From CAMPJM01 sp964440915 (GTDB lineage Bacteria > Bacteroidota > Bacteroidia > Cytophagales > Cyclobacteriaceae), in NCBI GenBank assembly GCA_964440915.1, contig CAYTTV010000089.1:1-9705 (forward strand): a stretch of DNA of 9,705 bases, in the 5' to 3' direction. The notes below the pieces were generated by a model. That model had not been told where the DNA came from. It worked only from the letters and a program-made list of their open reading frames with translations, and searched no databases. The translations under genes were made by a program, and so were the position numbers. Numbering within the stretch: position 1 is the stretch's first letter; every line of letters starts with the position of its first letter. Shown here one piece after another: positions 6,501 through 9,705 of the stretch.

Positions 6501-7374
6501 AACCCCTCTAGTAACGGTCGTCATAGCCACATACAATCGGGCCGAAACACTGAAATTCGCAATAGAAAGTGTTCTTTGGCAGACATATGAAAATTTCGAG
6601 TTGTGGATTGTCGGCGATCAGTGCACTGATCATACAGAAGAGGTAGTCAAGCAATTTTTATATGACAAGCGAGTAAATTGGTACAACTTACCCCAGAACT
6701 CCGGATATCAATCTAAGCCTAACAATGAAGGTATCAAGAGAGGTAAAGGTGAGTACATAGCCTATCTCAACCATGATGACATATGGCTTCCCAACCACTT
6801 GGAAGATGCCATGAACCATATCGAAAAAAGTAAGGCCGACTTCGTTTTTACGGTAATGCAATGGGTTTATTCTTTTACGCATTCTAGAGCGGATATCCCC
6901 TTGCTGCCTAGCCTTCCTATCCCTCCCGAGGCTACGGCTGTCGTGCATAGAAAAGACGTGATCGACAAAATCGGCTATTGGAAGGATATTCACGAAACCT
7001 ATTCTTATCCACGCGTGGAGTTTTTCAGGCAGGCGCAGTATGCTCAGATGAAGTTTGAAATGGTGAAGTCGTTGACAGCTCTGAAGTTTCTTTGGGACGA
7101 AAAGAACTATTCTGATGTAGGTCCGCAGCCTACTTATATGGAAAGGGTTAGGAATGAACCAGATTATGCAAACCGTGAATTGTCTAAAATGCTCGTGAAC
7201 GCCTACTATGAGTTAGCCAGACCGATAAAACCTAAACGTCTGAAAGCCCAATTTTCCGATATGATCAGGTCTAAACTTATAGAATGGCAAGTAGATCCTG
7301 CAAGGTTAAAGTTTTGGAATGGCAAGGGTAAGCAGATTCAAATATGGCGGAAAAGGCACCGCTTGGAGGTATAG
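6478..7374 (+). CDS. Family 2 (GT-A fold) glycosyltransferase
   Basis: The 298-residue cytosolic enzyme starts with PLVTVVIATYNRAETLKFAI (residues 10-29), the classic GT2 nucleotide-binding strand. LWIVGDQCTDHTEEV (42-56) is the second motif, with Asp47 and Asp51 contacting the nucleotide. The metal-binding DxD equivalent is YLNHDDIWLP (96-105), with Asp100 and Asp101. The acceptor half is less conserved (GYWKDIHETYSYPRVEFFRQ), so the sugar and acceptor cannot be assigned. There is no membrane span, and the basic C terminus (KGKQIQIWRKRHRLEV) could hold it near the membrane. The ATG lies inside the end of the SAF oxidoreductase gene; a second ATG at 6487 would give MPSPKTPL and also overlaps. 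Overlap plus the absence of a ribosome site suggests translational coupling. An inverted repeat starts 13 bp after the stop. Confidence 0.93.
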   Translation: MNYMPSPKTPLVTVVIATYNRAETLKFAIESVLWQTYENFELWIVGDQCTDHTEEVVKQFLYDKRVNWYNLPQNSGYQSKPNNEGIKRGKGEYIAYLNHDDIWLPNHLEDAMNHIEKSKADFVFTVMQWVYSFTHSRADIPLLPSLPIPPEATAVVHRKDVIDKIGYWKDIHETYSYPRVEFFRQAQYAQMKFEMVKSLTALKFLWDEKNYSDVGPQPTYMERVRNEPDYANRELSKMLVNAYYELARPIKPKRLKAQFSDMIRSKLIEWQVDPARLKFWNGKGKQIQIWRKRHRLEV

Positions 7375-7386
7375 ACAGGGCTTTTG

Positions 7387-7437
7387 GCCATCAGTTCCTT
7401 AGAGATAATATAGGAGAGGTTTCAAACACCTGATGGC
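7387..7437 (+). terminator. GCCATCAG...CTGATGGC inverted repeat after the GT2 gene
   Basis: GCCATCAG (7387-7394) and CTGATGGC (7430-7437) are perfect 8-bp complements around a 35-nt loop that contains a smaller AGGT/ACCT pair (7417-7420 and 7428-7431). The left arm begins 13 bp after the GT2 stop, so it may stabilise or end the oxidoreductase-GT2 message. There is no T-run after it, so a classical intrinsic terminator is doubtful. Confidence 0.35.
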
Positions 7438-7447
7438 TCGGAAAAAC

Positions 7448-7540
7448 GTAGGAGCGCCCCCGATAGCAGCGGATTACCCCACAGGCCATGAGGTACGAAT
7501 GGCCGAGGAGTAGGAGCGAATAGCGGGAAATGGCGCCCAA
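7448..7540. repeat. Interspersed extragenic palindromic element (about 93 bp)
   Basis: This GC-rich block has roughly self-complementary ends: GGAGCGCCCCCGATAGC on the left and GAATAGCGGGAAATGGCGCC on the right. At the centre is a perfect stem GGCCAT (7484-7489) and ATGGCC (7499-7504) with a 9-nt loop. TAGGAGCG occurs twice, at 7449-7456 and 7511-7518, as a direct repeat. Strong symmetry, base composition unlike the flanks and a wording I recall from other Bacteroidota intergenic regions indicate a dispersed repeat family. The ends are approximate. No coding function is seen. Confidence 0.7.
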
Positions 7541-7546
7541 AAAAAA

Positions 7547-7592
7547 CACTGCCCCTTTAGCGTACTCTTAAGCTGCACCGCAGGAGGCAGTG
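7547..7592. repeat. CACTGCC...GGCAGTG inverted repeat
   Basis: CACTGCC (7547-7553) and GGCAGTG (7586-7592) form a perfect 7-bp stem with a 32-nt loop, directly after a run of eight A (7539-7546) that ends the preceding repeat. On the - strand the stem would be followed by this run as T, like a terminator, but no - strand gene lies upstream of it. It may be a part of the repeat element or an upstream leader structure of the next gene. Confidence 0.35.
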
Positions 7593-7755
7593 CTATAATA
7601 TTTCTGAGCAAACCATTGGACTTTGTAATTATTTTGCTGAGCAATGTCTGCCATCTAAAGCTTCTATCTAAAATCTGGTATTATATACGGTTAAAAGATT
7701 TCTTTTATTCAATCAGATAATTAACTTACCTGTTTCGATATCAATATGAAAGGTC

Positions 7756-9483
7756 ATGAAACGGAGAAGATTTTTTAACCAGTTAATTGGCAAAGCGCCT
7801 AGCATTAGTGCCATACTTTCGTTGTTGAATGCCTGGTCTATTACTTGGCTGTTATTGGTGGTGGTGGGCACATTGGCCTATGGTTTTTTTTATGAAAAGT
7901 CGTATGAGGGGGAGGTGTGGCCGTGGCTAAAACACCTGCTGCCAGTAGCAGGTTGGATGGCCTTGGGCATCGGGTTGGTCATCGTCTATATATATGACAA
8001 GTGGCAAAAGAACGACCCTGTGCAAAGGATATTTCCGGTGATCATATGGGGCAGGAAATTAATGGTGAAAATGGGGCCTTTGTTTCGACAGTATCTTTTT
8101 CTTAATGATCAAGAAGAAACGCCCTTCAGTAGGATTACGCGCAATTGGGTGTATGAAACTTCGAGAGGTGTGCGCAATACGATAGGTTTTGGCACCCAGA
8201 TAGATATGGACCGTGTAGGCTCGATGATCGTCTTGCCTGCGACCTTTACAAACAAAAAGTCGAAAACAGGAGAGGTTACAGGGCGCTCTTATAAAAAAGT
8301 GATCGGGCTGCATACGGGCGTAGAGCCAGTCACGCTAAATCATTTTGTCCATATCAGTGCCATGTCATACGGGGCGCTTTCTTATCGGGCACATGCCGCT
8401 TTGAACTTAGGGGCAAAGAAGGCTGGAATCATGCACAACACTGGTGAGGGAGGTTTGGCAGCGTGTCATGAGTATGGTGGTGGAGACCTGATTTTTCAAA
8501 TAGGGACGGGAAAATTTGGTGTCCGTAAGGATGACGGTACGCTCGATGACGGACTATTAAAAGAGATATCTGAACACCCACAAGTGAGGATGATTGAGAT
8601 AAAGTTGGCCCAAGGAGCTAAGCCGGGCAAAGGAGGGATGCTGTTAAAAGAAAAGATAACGGAAGAGATTGCCCGAATACGAAAAGTGTCCATGGGGCAG
8701 GATATTCATTCCCCCGCACGCCATGCCGAATTCAATGACGTAGATGGGCTTTTTGATTTTATTGATCATGTCCGCAGCATCACCAACAAGCCAGTGGGGA
8801 TAAAAATGGTGATAGGGCATACTGCTGAAATAGAAGCTATTGCAAGCAAAATGCAGCAAGAGCCTGGCAGAGGGCCGGACTATATTGCTATAGATGGAGG
8901 TGAGGGAGGAACAGGTGCCGCACCATTGGTGCTGAGCTCCTATGTTGGCCTGCCTATGAAACAAGCTATAGCAGTGGCCGATTGGGCTTTGAAACAGAAT
9001 AAGGTGAGGGACAAGGTGGTACTTTTTGCGTCGGGAAAAATTGCTACGCCAATTGAGATTGCGGTGGCCATGGCATTAGGGGCGGAGGCCGTTTATGTAG
9101 CCCGAGGGTTCATGTTGTCGTTAGGGTGTATTCAGGCACTCGAATGCCATACCAATAATTGTCCGGCAGGAATCGCCACGCAAAATCCGCGCTTGCAAAA
9201 AGGACTGGATATTGAAGCTGCTGCGGGACGTGTAGCCACTTATGCCCAACAACTCTATAAGGAGACTCAGATGCTTGCTGAATCTTGTGGTTATGACAGC
9301 CCCGACGAAATCAATGCTGACGATATCATGATGGTCACATCGCCCGGGCACTTGGATTACCTCTCGGAGCTTCAAGGGATATCTGCCTACGAGTCCAGCC
9401 AAGAAAGGCGCCATGCCAAGGAAATGGGCATGACCGTAGGAGAGATGAAAATTCGGGAATCGGGCAATAGCAAGATGAAATAG
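7756..9483 (+). CDS. Membrane-anchored FMN-binding glutamate synthase family protein (GltB-like, no amidotransferase domain)
   Basis: The 575-residue protein starts with a basic MKRRRFF stretch and two membrane spans (about 27-46 and 60-80), with charges that put the rest in the cytosol. The catalytic part matches the FMN/2-oxoglutarate domain of glutamate synthase: SAMSYGALS (201-209), HNTGEGG (229-233 for TGEGG), KLAQGAKPGKGG from Lys283, and IDGGEGGTGAAP (381-390 for its core). Cys458, Cys464 and Cys469 have the C-x5-C-x4-C spacing of the 3Fe-4S ligands, inside ECHTNNCPAGIATQNP. The N-terminal class II amidotransferase (Cys1) and the C-terminal beta-helix domain of full GltB are missing, so glutamine-dependent activity is not possible alone. 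This architecture is like Bacillus YerD, whose reaction is unknown to me. It could use free ammonia or another electron-accepting reaction. It stands alone on its strand, 381 bp from the GT2 gene. Start ATG lies two bases after AAAGG, an unusually short gap. Confidence 0.9.
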   Translation: MKRRRFFNQLIGKAPSISAILSLLNAWSITWLLLVVVGTLAYGFFYEKSYEGEVWPWLKHLLPVAGWMALGIGLVIVYIYDKWQKNDPVQRIFPVIIWGRKLMVKMGPLFRQYLFLNDQEETPFSRITRNWVYETSRGVRNTIGFGTQIDMDRVGSMIVLPATFTNKKSKTGEVTGRSYKKVIGLHTGVEPVTLNHFVHISAMSYGALSYRAHAALNLGAKKAGIMHNTGEGGLAACHEYGGGDLIFQIGTGKFGVRKDDGTLDDGLLKEISEHPQVRMIEIKLAQGAKPGKGGMLLKEKITEEIARIRKVSMGQDIHSPARHAEFNDVDGLFDFIDHVRSITNKPVGIKMVIGHTAEIEAIASKMQQEPGRGPDYIAIDGGEGGTGAAPLVLSSYVGLPMKQAIAVADWALKQNKVRDKVVLFASGKIATPIEIAVAMALGAEAVYVARGFMLSLGCIQALECHTNNCPAGIATQNPRLQKGLDIEAAAGRVATYAQQLYKETQMLAESCGYDSPDEINADDIMMVTSPGHLDYLSELQGISAYESSQERRHAKEMGMTVGEMKIRESGNSKMK

Positions 9484-9531
9484 GGGTGCCATCGGTACCA
9501 AAGTGTTGCACACAAAGGTGCCAAACGCAAA

Positions 9532-9545
9532 GGGCTTTCCGTTCC
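9532..9545. repeat. Second copy of the 14-mer GGGCTTTCCGTTCC
   Basis: This is identical to 2501-2514 and in the same orientation. It is preceded here by CCAAACGCAAA and followed by GTCATTGCG, whereas the other copy is preceded by CTCGCACTGC and followed by ATCCCTACCGC. The shared core flanked by different sequence suggests a common module of dispersed Bacteroidota repeats. Two copies 7 kb apart of an exact 14-mer, both intergenic, are unlikely to be chance. Confidence 0.65.
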
Positions 9546-9548
9546 GTC

Positions 9549-9594
9549 ATTGCGAAATTTTCCCTGCTTTTTTCAGCAGGAAAATTGTGGCAAT
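9549..9594. repeat. Long imperfect palindromic hairpin after the GltB-like gene
   Basis: Outer arms ATTGC (9549-9553) and GCAAT (9590-9594) enclose AATTTTCCCTGCT (9556-9568) and AGCAGGAAAATT (9575-9586), which pair throughout with one bulged C and a 6-nt TTTTTC loop. The opening GTCATTGCGA is a wording common in dispersed Bacteroidota palindromes. It lies 65 bp after the stop codon of the GltB-like gene and could also protect or end that message, though the T-rich part is in the loop. Confidence 0.6.
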
Positions 9595-9705
9595 CCCTCT
9601 GGAAAATTGCTGCAATGGACAGGACTTTCGGTTATTGACTCGGGGATTACTTCACTTGGTTATACGTAGCTCAGCAGCTTTTACAAGCTTTATTGCCTTG
9701 CTCAA
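9595..9705. other. No gene found at the right edge
   Basis: This stretch has no credible open frame. GGGGATTACTTCACTTGG (9642-9659) looks like a degenerate continuation of the preceding palindromic repeat, of the type GGATTGCTTC. A weak AGCTT-TTAC-AAGCT hairpin (9676-9689) followed by TTATT sits near the end; it is too short to call a terminator. Confidence 0.4.

Larger units (their letters stand above)
7375..7755. other. 381-bp intergenic region with three inverted-repeat structures
   Basis: No credible gene lies here. The first half holds three consecutive dyads, listed separately at 7387-7437, 7448-7540 and 7547-7592. The remaining 7593-7755 is AT-rich leader of the glutamate-synthase-like gene. 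I see no good TTTG/TAnnTTTG pair in it. AAAGG (7749-7753) is only two bases from the ATG at 7756, too close to act as a normal ribosome site. Confidence 0.5.

Noticed and set aside
9484..9523. GGTGCCA direct repeat (9485-9491 and 9517-9523) as an attachment site
   Set aside because: Seven bases at 32-bp spacing is short, and there is no integrase, tRNA or insertion between or near the copies.
9121..9550. Two - strand open frames of 130 and 71 codons over the end of the GltB-like gene
   Set aside because: They are shadows of a gene with intact FMN and 3Fe-4S motifs, and one extends into the repeat.
1..9705. CRISPR array, tRNA or rRNA genes, insertion sequence
   Set aside because: I found no regularly spaced direct repeats, cloverleaf or rRNA sequence, and no transposase reading frame on either strand.

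Overview
The window looks like ordinary chromosome from a member of the Bacteroidota, most likely a Cytophagales-type marine or soil bacterium. Support for this: Shine-Dalgarno sequences are weak or absent before almost every start and leaders are AT-rich; a small Cys-lipoprotein has a typical Bacteroidota tail; and the intergenic gaps carry GC-rich palindromic repeats of a style I associate with Bacteroidota genomes. Base composition is near 43% G+C by eye. I see no tRNA, rRNA, CRISPR array, transposase or phage gene.

Layout. Positions 1-498 (+): the last codons of an unidentified gene, then a small lipoprotein gene whose 3' part lies in another frame, so it is probably frameshifted. Positions 510-2259 (-): a two-gene unit read leftward, a di-manganese catalase followed 16 bp later by a DsbA-fold protein of SpxH/YjbH type with a CCWS active site. 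Positions 2260-2565: the catalase promoter region plus a GC-rich palindromic repeat. Positions 2566-4822 (-): an EgtD-type histidine methyltransferase and, downstream of it, a GT-C membrane glycosyltransferase. Positions 4823-5204: a divergent intergenic region with two dyads. Positions 5205-7374 (+): an NAD(P)-binding oxidoreductase with a C-terminal SAF domain, whose 3' end overlaps a family 2 glycosyltransferase. Positions 7375-7755: 381 bp with three consecutive inverted-repeat structures. Positions 7756-9483 (+): a membrane-anchored FMN/iron-sulfur glutamate-synthase-like protein with no amidotransferase domain. Positions 9484-9705: another interspersed palindromic repeat and no gene.

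How the genes may work together. The catalase and the thiol protein make a plausible peroxide-defence pair. EgtD makes hercynine, the precursor of the antioxidant thiol ergothioneine, so redox protection recurs, but no egtB is present here. The GT-C enzyme, the SAF oxidoreductase and the GT2 enzyme point to glycan or glycoconjugate synthesis. The glutamate-synthase-like protein stands alone. I do not see a clearly new multi-gene system. The best leads are the CCWS protein beside the catalase, the overlapping SAF-oxidoreductase/GT2 pair, and an EgtD whose substrate pocket differs at one position known to affect specificity.
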